Positions 39,552-51,022 of a stretch of 64,000 bases of DNA are shown here, in pieces (position 1 is the stretch's first letter; each line of letters begins with the position of its first letter). The notes beneath the pieces are model-generated. The model saw only the letters and a list, made by a program, of their open reading frames with translations, ran no database searches and was not told where the DNA came from. Source of the stretch: Formicarius rufipectus (taxonomy: Eukaryota; Chordata; Aves; Passeriformes; Formicariidae); contig VXAU01000752.1 of assembly GCA_013399695.1 (NCBI GenBank), positions 5,644 to 69,643 of the forward strand, written 5' to 3'. The position numbers were made by a program, and so were the translations under genes.

Positions 39552-39725
39552 TTATCTCCTGTGGTGGTCTTCCATCTCCACCAAATGGAAACAAGATTGG
39601 AACCCTAACAGTGTATGGAGCTACTGCAATATTCACTTGCAACACAGGATACACATTAGTTGGTTCTCATGTGAGAGAATGCTTGGCAAATGGTCTCTGG
39701 AGTGGTACTGAAACACAGTGCCTAG
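39552..39725 (+). CDS. CSMD1: CSMD1 exon: sushi domain (about sushi 17)
   Basis: A 174-base exon (58 codons) for a complete sushi domain: V-I-S-C-G-G-L-P at the start, TVYGATAIFTCNTGYTLVG in the middle, and ECLANGLWSGTETQCL at the end. Four cysteines and Trp are in the expected places. The acceptor is TTTTTTCCCTAG. The donor is G/GTAAAA, weaker than its neighbours, and is followed at once by an A/C-rich low-complexity run (39728-39765). Phase 1 on both sides; the last G joins CT of the exon at 47891 to give Ala (L-A-G-H-C). Confidence 0.95.
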
Positions 39726-40619
39726 GTAAAAAAAAACAACAAAAAAAACCAAAACAAACAAACCCACATTTCTGTTCCTCACTTTGTTTTATCTTAAAGA
39801 AACAGTATCAAGGACTAGAATTCAGCTCTTATCGAGCAACAACTCTTAAAATCAATGAAAAATAAAGGTATCATAAGTATGGGAATATTGTGTTAAGTAT
39901 ATGATCATGTGCTGTTCTACTAGTATATATAATTTTATTAGAAATTAAATTACATTTTATGTTGTTGCTATGCTTTTCAAACAAGTAGGGTTTGTAAGTG
40001 ACTCAATTTCCCACATTCACAGCACTTTTCTTTGTGGAGGAAGGTATGTGATGAAACTAAGCTGGAAGATAAGCTTCAGTTCAGAAGTATTCATGATACA
40101 CCCCCTTCTACTAAAATTTAGTATGACACATTCCAACTACAAATGAGCATTCAGCATATTGTATTCAGCTAAGGAAGACAGACAAGAGACATACAAAAGT
40201 GAAGCAAAATCAACACTGTCTCAAACCTTAGAATTTATATCATTTGAACCTTAAGTTCTCATCCCTACTTTTACTCTCTTCAGCTGTACTCATATTGGTT
40301 TAGAGTTCTAATATAGACATAAGAAAAAAGTTCTCTTTCTGAGTAGCATTTGAGGATCAGCAGTGGGTTTTTTCTTGGTTGTGGACAGTAATTTTATTTC
40401 TGAAATCTGTTGTTTGCTTTGTCTGCCCTCATTTTGCATATTTTCTTCTTGCCTTATAGCTAAGTGTAGTCATTTGCTCTCAGAAAAGGATTCTCTTTCT
40501 TTTCTGGGCTTCAACCTCACATAAAAAGTACCTTTATTCTCTGCTGCCTCACCATATCATTTTATCAGAAAACATAGTACTTCATGTCCATCTAGTACAT
40601 TTTAAACAAAACGGTTTGT

Positions 40620-42282
40620 CCACCTATTATATGCAAGAATTGTTTTACAGAGAAAATAAATAACTTACTTTTAAAAGCCCATCTAAAAACCCTAGAGTAA
40701 TTAAGGTAACGGTATCCAGAAAAATCTACTTTTCTGTTTATTGNACATCCTGTTAAAAGGATGTGAATAAATATGTGTTGCAGTATGTCATGAAGAACAA
40801 TGTACTTTTGTCCTGTCTGGAGAAATTAATTCAAGTCAAAACAGGGGAAAAAAAAAATTAGGAACTTCAGTTCTTTAAACCCTCATGCCATCCAAGGCAA
40901 CCCTGATATTGTCAACCGAGTGAACCAAGTCAAAACAAAGTAAGAAAGAAGTTTCACATACACCTAAAGAACTAATACCAAGTGGTTGCTGAGCATTCTT
41001 AGACACCTGATATAATTTTTAACTTTCTCAGCATTGATACTGTCACTGTCTTTCTGTGTTCAGACAGACCTTTTGCCTAACACGTGTCAGGTACTCATTA
41101 GGTTACTCATTACACTCATAGGTGTAAGTGATAAGTAGATAGTCCGTCCTGTTTTGCCTTAAATATCTGAGCAAAGGTACTTCATAGAACCATCATAAAG
41201 GGTATTTGCAGTTACTGAGCTTTGAGTTCATGCTCTCACCAAGGTGCAAAACTGAAAGAAATGGCTACAGTTCCCCCGAGCAAAATNCCACCTATTATAT
41301 GCAAGAATTGTTTTACAGAGAAAATAAATAACTTACTTTTAAAAGCCCATCTAAAAACCCTAGAGTAATTAAGGTAACGGTATCCAGAAAAATCTACTTT
41401 TCTGTTTATTGCAGAAATGGAATAGTAAAATAGTTTTATAAGAAAATGGAAGTAGCTGTAACATGAATTGTCAGAAATTATTCTCTGTCCAGAACTCACT
41501 TGTAAAATTTTCAAGTAGGATAGAGCACTGTTTGGCTAATTATATACTTAGGTAACAGTGCTCTTTAACTTAAAAATAATAATAATTTTAAATAAATTAT
41601 TCTGACTCATTTCTAAATTACAAAATCCTTTTTTCTTCCACTCTGTAAGAACATAAGATTTTAAAAAGTATATCAACATGACAATTCATATGTGAAAAAT
41701 AAAATTCCAGTTATCTTCCTCTGACCTTGGTATCTTCAAAACATCCTGTTAAAAGGATGTGAATAAATATGTGTTGCAGTATGTCATGAAGAACAATGTA
41801 CTTTTGTCCTGTCTGGAGAAATTAATTCAAGTCAAAACAGGGGAAAAAAAAAATTAGGAACTTCAGTTCTTTAAACCCTCATGCCATCCAAGGCAACCCT
41901 GATATTGTCAACCGAGTGAACCAAGTCAAAACAAAGTAAGAAAGAAGTTTCACATACACCTAAAGAACTAATACCAAGTGGTTGCTGAGCATTCTTAGAC
42001 ACCTGATATAATTTTTAACTTTCTCAGCATTGATACTGTCACTGTCTTTCTGTGTTCAGACAGACCTTTTGCCTAACACGTGTCAGGTACTCATTAGGTT
42101 ACTCATTACACTCATAGGTGTAAGTGATAAGTAGATAGTCCGTCCTGTTTTGCCTTAAATATCTGAGCAAAGGTACTTCATAGAACCATCATAAAGGGTA
42201 TTTGCAGTTACTGAGCTTTGAGTTCATGCTCTCACCAAGGTGCAAAACTGAAAGAAATGGCTACAGTTCCCCCGAGCAAAAT
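40620..42282. repeat. Assembly-duplicated, misordered contig
   Basis: Two overlaps are present. 40620-40743 recurs at 41288-41411 (offset 668), and 40745-41286 recurs at 41741-42282 (offset 996). Single Ns at 40744 and 41287 mark the joins, and I saw no differences between copies. The simplest reading is that a 542-bp contig belonging at 41741-42282 was inserted before its neighbour. Removing 40744-41411 gives a continuous single-copy intron. Confidence 0.92.
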
Positions 42283-44279
42283 ATAGAAAACCAGAGCTGC
42301 ATTTTAAAACACAGCAACGTTCCTCGGGTAGGATATTCTATTAAAAGGAAAAGAACATCTGCATCACGATAGCCAGGTGTGATGGGAGCACATACCAACT
42401 CAATCCTGTCTTCAAAAAAACAAAACAATTTCCAAGTATCATAAATTTCATCTTAGAAGGTTATTAGCAATAGCAGGTATCATAAGATAAACGTGTTTTA
42501 TCAAAGTAGTAGTATCAACATCCTGAAATTCTGGAGATGTTTAAAGCCTGAAAATACTTTCAGAAAAAAATATTTCTAAGCAGGTTGCAAGTCACAAGAC
42601 AATAATGCACTCACAGACAAAAGCATAATAATTTAAATTTGATGAAAATGAATGTGGAATTATCAATGGCATATTAAGTCTATTCTTCAACAATATAGAG
42701 CAGAAAATTTGATGGGGTAAAGGAGAAATGCAGAAACGTGGGATTTTACTGTCAGAGGCAGGAATAAAATCCCAGACTTCGTGTTCTGCTTGTCCTGATG
42801 TTTGCCTTTTTTTCTTTTGATTCAGATACTAGGCTGCAGCAGAAAGGAAAATGAAGACAGAATGTTTTCAGGGGGAAAAAAAAAAAAACAAACAAACAAA
42901 CAAAAAAAAACCAGCATGATTGAATGCAATTAAGATCTGAATTGAGATTTTATAATCTTTCATAATATATTCCTGATTCACTCCATTATTTTGCAACAAC
43001 AATGTTTGTAGTACAATTTTTGTGAATATAGATTTACACTGTGTTATCTCTGAATTTAGGAAGCTGTCAAAACTATTGACCATTACCTCATAGAGCTAAC
43101 CTAACTTCTAAATGTCAGTTCATTATTACTGACTTTCCAGTAAGACGAATTTGTTTCTGACAAATTTTGTGAAAAGGAGGAACAATTCTCTGGCTTGATA
43201 TATTTGCACACCTTAATTTCAATTCAAAATATGCTCTATTATGAATGATGTAATTTTGTTATAGAAAACAATGGTGCAAGCAGAGTACACTAATTGCTAT
43301 TTCTTTTGATAATTAGAGAAACAAAAGAATAAAATAAATCTTTTTTCACCTAGGAAGAAAGAATTTCACCCAGGTGCTGTTTAGCAGAATTGATGATTTG
43401 GCATTAATTTTTTTTCACATAATAATTTACTATAATAATCTGATCAATTATTATAGTATTTAGCCCTTATGCAGTATTTTCTTTTTTGAAAGGCTATACA
43501 CAGGATAATTTCCCTGACAACATATATATATCTCAATGAATTCTCTATGTGCTATAAGTTACTCCTGCTCATGGAAGGCTAGAAAAGAGGGGTTTTTTCT
43601 TCTCTTCTGACTATTGAGAAATAATTTTTCCACTGAACACCTCAGAATATTAGCTGTCTACATTAGCTATAGTGCATAGTCAAAAATTCCATTTTATTTT
43701 CAGAATTAGAAAAGACTGTCTCTATATACAGTTTGAATTTAATTTATATTAAGTCATCTTTTTCTTCTGCAGGAGTAATTTGTTGGATTTTGGTTTTTTC
43801 AGTTTTTTACAAATCCACATTGAAACTTGTATCCACTGCTATTATCTTATCTCCTTGATCATAACTAACAATTTTTAAATTCTTTTTATCTATCTGCAGT
43901 CTGCATTTAAAATTATTTCTACTGATCTAGTCCCTTTTGTAATGAACAGAAATCCTCTTTCAGAAATTATTACTACAGTAAAAACAATGTTTGTCTTACA
44001 ATACTTCCCAATTTTTTTTTCTAAAAGCTTTGATGTGCTTTGGTTTCTACTTGATTAATTTCATTGTGGAATATAGCCTGTGCTTAGAACTGTTAAATCT
44101 ATTGATGTACCTCACTACACAAAATAAGATCACATTTAGATCTGGCAGGTTGTTAATCACTACTTAAGTTTGCTATTTCAAAATCAGTCAGACTCCATAT
44201 CGCCAAAAATACTGTACAGCTTGGATTGTACAAGTCTAAATTTTAGTTACCACATTGAACTGGTTTAATTGTAAATTGG

Positions 44280-44895
44280 CAGGAGAAATAAACCCAACTC
44301 AGAAAGAGATTAAAAGTCTGTATTACAATTTAATAAAAAGATCACAATAAATATAATGATACAGAGAAAAAAATCCCTTTGGCACACAAAAACAGATGTA
44401 TAGCCCAGCACTGTGGGGCACAAACAGAAAGGAGCTTACAGAATACCACATACTAAATAAAAGTACAAAATAAAAGGAAAGAAGAAACCTGTTGATGAGG
44501 ATGATGGTTGCAGTCAGGTCTAGAGAAGTTGCTATCCTGTGTAAGTTCTGAATCCAATTAGTAATGACAGAAGTTCCCAAACCCCAACATTATACATGCT
44601 TAGGTTCAGGTGGGATTACCCAGTCCCTCCCCCAGGGCAAGGAGTTTCACAAAGGGTGGTTTGCTCTGTGAGTCATAGCATATTTTTGTCATTCCTGATG
44701 GCCCATGAGCAGACATGACCCCTCAGGTGGGTGTGAAGATGCAAATGACTTCCCCGAGGAGTTATCACACCTGAGTCATTGCTGTGAAGACAGGAAAACT
44801 CTCTTATCTCACAGAGTTCTTAAGCACCCAGCTTGTAGCCTGAAGTGTCCTGTGTGCCCTGGGAAGCTGCTGCCACCAATCCATTATTAACTGTT
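44280..44895. mobile_element. LTR-like avian ERV fragment
   Basis: The block includes TGTATTACAATTTAATAAAA, CCCAGCACTGTGGGGCACAA, CAGGTGGGATTACCCAGTCC, TCCCCCAGGGCAAGGAGTTT and CACACCTGAGTCATTGCTGT. Composition changes sharply from AT-rich intron to more balanced sequence, and the phrases resemble an avian LTR family I recall. No coding frame, and no clear terminal TG/CA pair or target-site duplication was found. Orientation and family are not assigned. Confidence 0.5.
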
Positions 44896-46069
44896 CATGA
44901 GAAAATTACATAGAGAGTGTAGCATACACAGACCTGGTCACACATGCATACTGCACAAGTTGTACTTCTGCTACTTAAACATCTTTCTGCCTCTCTAATA
45001 CTCTCTTACATAAGGTATATTCACACCATGTACTTTAGACAACTATTTTAGCCACAGTTTAGAGTATAATCTAAGACCCTAAATTATCAGCAAGGTCAAT
45101 GGATATATGCAGGCTCCTCTAGAGTCAATTCAGGCAAGGTAAGTCATTAAATTTTAAAGCTAGAAAGTGAGAATGCTGCTAGTTGTATATTTTGAGGACA
45201 ACATGCCCCACATTGTTTTCAGAGGTGACTTAAGGACTTACCTGAAGCCTATAAAAATCTGAAGTCAAACACCAGGGAGCTCTGAATGAGCCTTTCCATT
45301 TCAAAGTAATGATGAGTTAGAGGTGCTTTTTACCTATACTGTACATGCATGAATGTAATTCAGGACAGCTGTAGATGAAAGTAGATATCACTTTATGTTA
45401 CCCACTGATCTGTGTAGAATCAGCTTATGATTTTGAGCTTGATGAATACACTCATTTCTGTATCTCAGGAAAGGATTTGTCAAATCTTTATGGTTGGTCT
45501 CAAAAGAGAACTAAAACCAATGACTGTAATTAATGAGTCTAAGGCTAAATAGGAGACCTAAGTATTCAGGTTGTCAGTATTATATGTATTTTTTCTTAGT
45601 TATACAAGGGTAAATATGAATTGTTAGCTAACTTTTTTTTTTTTTTTACGATTTCACTCAGTTACACTGCTGATATTTTATCTCATCCTCTTTTTTTTTT
45701 TTTTTTTACTTTTAAGAATAAATTGCATTTATAGGTCACAAAACATGTATTTATATGTATGCTTTGTGTGTATGAGTGACCATAAATTCATGTAGGGCAG
45801 AGAGCAAATTAGAAGCTTTAGGTTTGCCTAACTCCATGTGCACGATTAGTGGCACTTAATCATGGAGCAATGTGTTTTCCTGACCAGATTTTTTTTTTCC
45901 TAACTTTTTGTGACTGTCAGGTGCAAAACTACACATAAACAAGTCGAGAACATACTTTAAAACCTAAATATAATCTACTTCATTTTTAATTCTATAACAT
46001 ATAACGCAAAATGGATGGAAAGTAATTGAACAAACAGCCTCTGAGAATAGTGTTCCTTGATTTGAAGTG

Positions 46070-46810
46070 TGACTAGTGAAGCCACTGGATACAGAGGGTG
46101 AATATTGAGGCCCATACTACCCAACTTCTGTCAGTGATTTGGATAATAGGTTGGAATGCAGCCTCAACAAGCTTGAAGATGACAGCAAATGATGGGAGAA
46201 TAGTTGAATCATAGATTGTAGCACTATTAGACAGAGGGACCTTCAGAATCTGGAGGAATGGACCAATGGGAAGCTCATAAAGTTCAGCAAAGACAAATAC
46301 AGAATTCTGCACTTTGCCTAGAATACTGCCATTCATGAGTACTGGTCTGGAACTGACTGGGTGAATATAAGCTTTACAGAAAGCAACCCCTGTGGCCAAG
46401 TGGAGATGGTCACTAAGAGTTAAAGGTGAGGCTTTGCAAGTGAAAAAAAATCACAGACTGAACTGTAGGAACAATAGTGTAGTGAGCAGGTCATGCTTAT
46501 TCTTTCCTCTTCAGCACTCAGGTGTGCAGTTTTTGTGTCCTCTGCCATACAAGACAGAGATTGAAAAGTGAAACAAGCTCAGGGGAAGGGCCCTTTAAGG
46601 GGCCAGGGGCTGGAGACAAAGAGATGTTGAGTGAGACTGGAGGAGAGAAAAGGGTAAGAGGGATCATATTAATAATTTGGACTGAGAACAGCAAGATATT
46701 CTACGAGAGATTTCAAGGAGAAAAATGTGCTTTCAATGTCCTTGTTACTCTCTGTTGCCATATTCCCTGTAGTGAGGGGAAGAGCAGCTGTATAAGAATC
46801 TGGGTGTGAA
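46070..46810 (+). mobile_element. CR1 LINE fragment, reverse transcriptase part (decayed)
   Basis: Follows the CR1 ORF2 order on the + strand: CAGTGATTTGGATAATAGGT (I/V-N-D-L-D region), AGCTTGAAGATGACAGCAAA (the degraded K-F-A-D-D-T-K region), then 'gacctt..gaatctggaggaatggacc', TTCAGCAAAGACAAATACAG and 'gaattctgcact'. Further on come pieces such as CAAGACAGAGATTGAAAAGT. Many indels break the frame. It is an old pseudogenic copy with approximate limits. Confidence 0.7.
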
Positions 46811-47890
46811 AAACTGGGTGTGAAATTCATACTTTCTTCCATAAATTTACAGAACATCTCCTTGGTGGTATCATCAATCCCCAAATTAGGATTATTATAA
46901 AAATCCTATCTGTATGAAAAACCTAATCAAGTCTCACATGATTTATCCTTCTAGTGTTTTAGAGAAGCCATAAAGTGTGAGTGAAATAGACTGTGTAACA
47001 TTATTAAAGGGACTTTCTTAGAAAGTAGATTCAGTCTTAAAGATGAGTTACAAACAAGTTACTGTTGATGGATACAGTAACTTGTGTATTCTGAGTGAAT
47101 ATCACATGCCAAACCCCCATTCTAGCTGCAGTCCTCACCTCTCAAAATGAGGATTTAGCATAGTCTCAGATGAAATTACTGCAGTTGTAATTAATCAGTG
47201 TCATTAAAAAAGAAAAAAAACAAAAAAAACCCACAAAAAACCTTTTTTATCCTCTTTAATCAATAAAGAGAAATAATTTCCTGTTCAGCAACTCTGTTTT
47301 CAAAGAGAATGACCAATCCAGAAAAAAATTTAAGAATTACTTGACTTCCTTAGTGACAAGACTGCTATTATCCTGAAGTAATGCATTCTGTATTGTTTAA
47401 CAGCAGCTGAAATAAGTAGTTAGTGTGATAAACATTCCTTCCTTTCCATGCCTTCATCTATCTGGAAAATGCTTATAAATTCATATTCATGAAAAAATTA
47501 TATTGCTCCTCTTTATATTGCTTTCCAATTTGGTGAGTACACTTTGAAATATCCACCTTCTATTTTTTCTTTTCTTTCTTTTTTTTTTTTTTCTTTGCCT
47601 TATTAAGGTTGCCTTTGTCTTCAGATAAGTGTGAACTGTTAAGCTTTCAATCCCATGCCACTGTTTTATCACAGAGCTCCCATTTCCCTCATTCATGATT
47701 TTCTTCTTCAAAAAAGTAGAAGAAATATCATCTGGAGGTTTTATACCTGAGAACTTGCTCTGCACAGTGAAGTAATTTACTCTAAAGATGTTGTTTATTG
47801 AAAGGAAAGTTGAAATGTCGGGAGTTTTCTCATAAATTTTGGCAAAGGTTGTCAAAATATATGTTCTGATGGGTTCTTCTTTTATTGTAG

Positions 47891-48064
47891 CTGGTCACTG
47901 CGGTTCTCCAGACCCAATTGTAAATGGTCATATTAGTGGAGATGGTTTCAGTTATCGTGACACTGTGGTCTACCAGTGTAATCCTGGCTTTCGACTTGTT
48001 GGCACATCTGTCAGAATTTGTCTGCAGGATCACAAGTGGTCTGGACAAACTCCCGTTTGTGTCC
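47891..48064 (+). CDS. CSMD1: CSMD1 exon: sushi domain (about sushi 18)
   Basis: A 174-base exon (58 codons): A-G-H-C-G-S-P at the start, then DPIVNGHISGDGFSYRDTVV, YQCNPGFRLVGTSVRIC and QDHKWSGQTPVCV. Four cysteines and Trp are present. This module is the clearest evidence for CSMD1 over CSMD2/3, whose equivalent domains differ in the first loop as I recall them. The acceptor is TTTTATTGTAG and the donor is C/GTAAGT at 48065. Phase 1 on both sides; the final C joins CA of the exon at 50849 to give Pro (V-P-I-T-C). Confidence 0.96.
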
Positions 48065-49686
48065 GTAAGTATGATTAATTTTTCACTAATATTACTACTA
48101 ATTTAAAAAATTGAACATCAACAATGAATTGGATGCTCAAAGGTATTTGAAGGAGGTGCTCATTAGGATGCAATTTCTAACCCAGCACAAACAGATTAAC
48201 TATACTCAATAACTTCTGATTTCCATTGTTCCAGAAACAGGATGACATAGGCACTGCAGTGGGTTGAACAGTAGGCTGCAGTTGTACAACTTAATCTATT
48301 GCTTTTTTCTCTTTCTCCAGGTGTAATTGTTATGTCAATTATGGGCTTACTGAGCCTTTCCCTTATTTTTTTTTCACCAGAAATTTAAAAATAAATGCTT
48401 TGTATATTTTCATTGTTTGATGGAGAAAGTTGGAATATTGTTTGTGCAGTTTTCACGGTGACTGCCTGTTTTGTGAAGTTGGCCTCAAGTTGGTCTACCA
48501 ATACAAGCACAGAAATGGCATTGGATTACACTACAGCTGCTAGAAAATATGTTGACTTTTAAAAACCTTTAATAGGATTTTGGGTTTCGTTTGGGTTTTT
48601 TTGGTTTTTGTTTCTTTGTTTGGTTGGGTTTTATTTGGTTTTTTTTTGTTTTTCCTTTTTCTCTTAATACACCTTTTTGTTTGTTTGTTTGTTTTTTAAA
48701 TCTCATACTTAATTGCTAGTATTGGTGAGTCTTTCCTATTCTACTTCCTTCATCATTTGCGTGGCAGGTTTTCTGACATTTTCTGAACCATCAGCCATTT
48801 ACTCTCTCAAGTCCAATTCCTCTGTTTTTTGTTGCACTACTTTATTATGCAGTTGATTTTATTTTCTTTTTCATTTCAGTTTTAATAAAGATCCTCATTT
48901 TTATAAAATTTCTGTTATTTTTAATGGAACATTTTTATCATTTATTTCAATGCTTTATTTTTTAAGACATCTGCAATTCAGACAGAAGTATTTTTGTCTA
49001 CACAAAGCCACTGAGATGATCAGCTTTTCTGTTCAACACATCTTAGTATCCTTGTTTCATTTCCTACATGTTACTGATTAGATTTCAAAATGTTCAGCAT
49101 TTTCTTTCTTAGTGCTAAAATGAAAAATTTTAACTGTATGCAGCTGCAGGAAATACCTGCCAAGTGTCGTTGTCCTTTTAAAATCCTATTTATCATTTCA
49201 AGTGGTTTATATTCATCAAAGGAGAAATGTCACCAGCTAGCATTATTACTTTTAGTGGATTCATTCTACCATGCAGTGAATAAAATTCCTTCAAAAAAAA
49301 AAAAAAAAAAAAAAAAAGGGGCAAAACTGGGGAGGTGGGAGCAAGAGGCTGTTTCTTCCTAAATGGATGTTATTATTACCATTCTGAGAAGAACCAGCTT
49401 CAATTTCTGTTATTACAAGTTGCCTAATACTTTCTATTACAACATGGTTTTCTTTTGCTTATAATGGTGACAGACTAAAGAGCCATACAAGATGATTTGG
49501 TTTGTTCCAGCATCCAGATTTCAGATAATTTTTCTGCTTAAATTTTTTAATTTATTTTAGATAAATTCTCATTAAAAATGACTGTTATTTTTGAGAAGGA
49601 AAGTGAAAATGTACTGTTCACCAATGTTGGAAGTGTGTCATATTGAAGAAGTATTTTACTGACTGATCAGTGTGGAGCATGAACTC

Positions 49687-50225
49687 AAACTACTGGTGGG
49701 TTGACCTTGGCTGGATTCCAGGTGGCCAGTAATTTGCTCTATGACCCCTCCTCAGAAGTATGGGGGAAGAAAATAAGATGGAAAATAACTCATAGGTTGA
49801 GATAATGCAGTTTACTAAAACAAAAGCAAAAGGTCACACACACAAGCAAATATAAAAACAAAGATTTTAATTCTCTTCTTCCCATTAGTAAGTGATGTCT
49901 GGCCACTTCCTGGAAAACAGGATTTCAGCACACATAATGGTTGCTGTAAAATACAAATGCTTTCCTCTTCTTTCCTCTTAGCTTTTACATCAGAGCATCC
50001 CTTTGGTCAATTTGGGTCAACTATGCTGGTTATGTCCCCTCCCAAGGTTTTGGCCACCCCCAACCTATTGGTGGGAGGGTGGAATGTTGGGGGGACAGCA
50101 CGGATGCTGTACCAGCACTGCTTAGCAGTAGCTGAAACAGTGGTGTGTTATCAGTGCTTTTTAAGCAAACTATACAAAGCATAGCACTAAAAGGGCTCCA
50201 TCTCAGGAAGATCCAATAGAATGGC
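49687..50225. mobile_element. LTR fragment (avian ERVL-like), related to 5150-5600
   Basis: Contains CTGGTGGGTTGACCTTGGCT, CCAGGTGGCCAGTAA, TCCTGGAAAACAGGATTTCA, TCCCTTTGGTCAATTTGGGT, TTATGTCCCCTCCCAAGG and AGCTGAAACAGTGGTGTGTT. Several of these phrases occur in the same order, diverged, at 5150-5600, so both come from one LTR group. About 540 bp, without internal retroviral sequence. It matches phrases I recall from avian ERVL-type LTRs; exact family and ends not determined. Confidence 0.65.
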
Positions 50226-50735
50226 AGAGGCAATATAAAGAAGTTAGAGGCTATGCTCCTGAAAATTTGCCACAAACAAAATCTTTGTTTTATGAGATTT
50301 TTACAGATCAAGTCTTTTTGTATTTCTAATTCACTTTGAAATGTTTGTAAATGATAAGACACTGTAATATTAAAACAATATTATCTTAGGAATTATTAGG
50401 AGTTCTCTACTCATGACTACTTTAGCTTCTTAGTTTCATATGAAAGTCAATTTCCTTTGTCTTGCACTATTTGTGACATACAGGTTTTTCCTATCTCTTT
50501 ATTGGATAACAAATTAGACCACACTTTGGCCACATATTTTCTGAAAGATATTTTCACTTGCTGCTTCTTGAGAGTTAACAGGAAATGTAAAGATTTCTGA
50601 GTAACAGCACAACAGATCCAAAAGAGAATTATGAACTTGTGTATAGTGTATTTATTTCAGTATGATAAACATCACTAGCACAATGTTGAAAAGTTCTGTG
50701 TTTGTGTGTATATTCAGATTTTACATTGTGAGTAA

Positions 50736-50799
50736 ATATATATATTATATATATTAATATATATAATATATAATAATATATATAATATAATAATATATN
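50736..50799. repeat. AT-rich microsatellite ending in a one-base gap
   Basis: Irregular TA/TAA repeats run into the single N at 50799, 49 bases before the acceptor of the exon at 50849. The true length of this tract is unknown. Confidence 0.9.
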
Positions 50800-50848
50800 A
50801 TCAGTGTCTTTGGCTTAGATACTAACCTGCCTATCTTTCTTCTAACAG

Positions 50849-51022
50849 CAATCACATGTGGGCACCCTGGGAATCCAGCTCATGGAATGACTAATGGCAG
50901 TGAGTTCAATTTGAATGATGTTGTCAATTTTACTTGCAACACTGGATATTTACTTCAGGGTGCTTCTCGAGCACAGTGCCGAAGCAATGGGCAGTGGAGT
51001 AGCCCTTTACCCAGCTGCCGAG
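50849..51022 (+). CDS. CSMD1: CSMD1 exon: sushi domain (about sushi 19)
   Basis: A 174-base exon (58 codons): P-I-T-C-G-H-P at the start, GSEFNLNDVVNFTCNTGYLL in the middle, then CRSNGQWSSPLPSCR. Four cysteines and Trp fit a complete sushi domain; N-G-S and N-F-T are glycosylation sequons. The acceptor TTTCTTCTAACAG is intact despite the nearby assembly gap, and the donor is G/GTAAGA at 51023. Phase 1 both ends; the last G joins TG of the exon at 61794 to give Val (R-V-V-N-C). Confidence 0.95.

Larger units (their letters stand above)
39726..47890 (+). other. CSMD1: Intron (8.2 kb as assembled, about 7.5 kb corrected)
   Basis: Contains an assembly-scrambled stretch (40620-42282), an LTR-like fragment, a CR1 fragment and several A- or T-rich runs (42877-42910, 45632-45648, 45691-45708, 47208-47240, 47576-47592). 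No further exon or RNA gene was seen. Confidence 0.8.
48065..50848 (+). other. CSMD1: Intron (2.8 kb)
   Basis: Donor GTAAGT, acceptor TTCTAACAG at 50840-50848. It includes a G/T-rich run (about 48580-48700), an A-run (49293-49317), an LTR fragment and an AT-rich gap-containing tract just before the next exon. No other gene feature is seen. Confidence 0.8.

Noticed and set aside
48320..48388. Possible extra exon after a good CTTTCTCCAG acceptor
   Set aside because: The sequence after the AG (GTGTAATTGTTATG) hits a stop at once in one frame and gives no sushi-like protein; the neighbouring exons already join in order.
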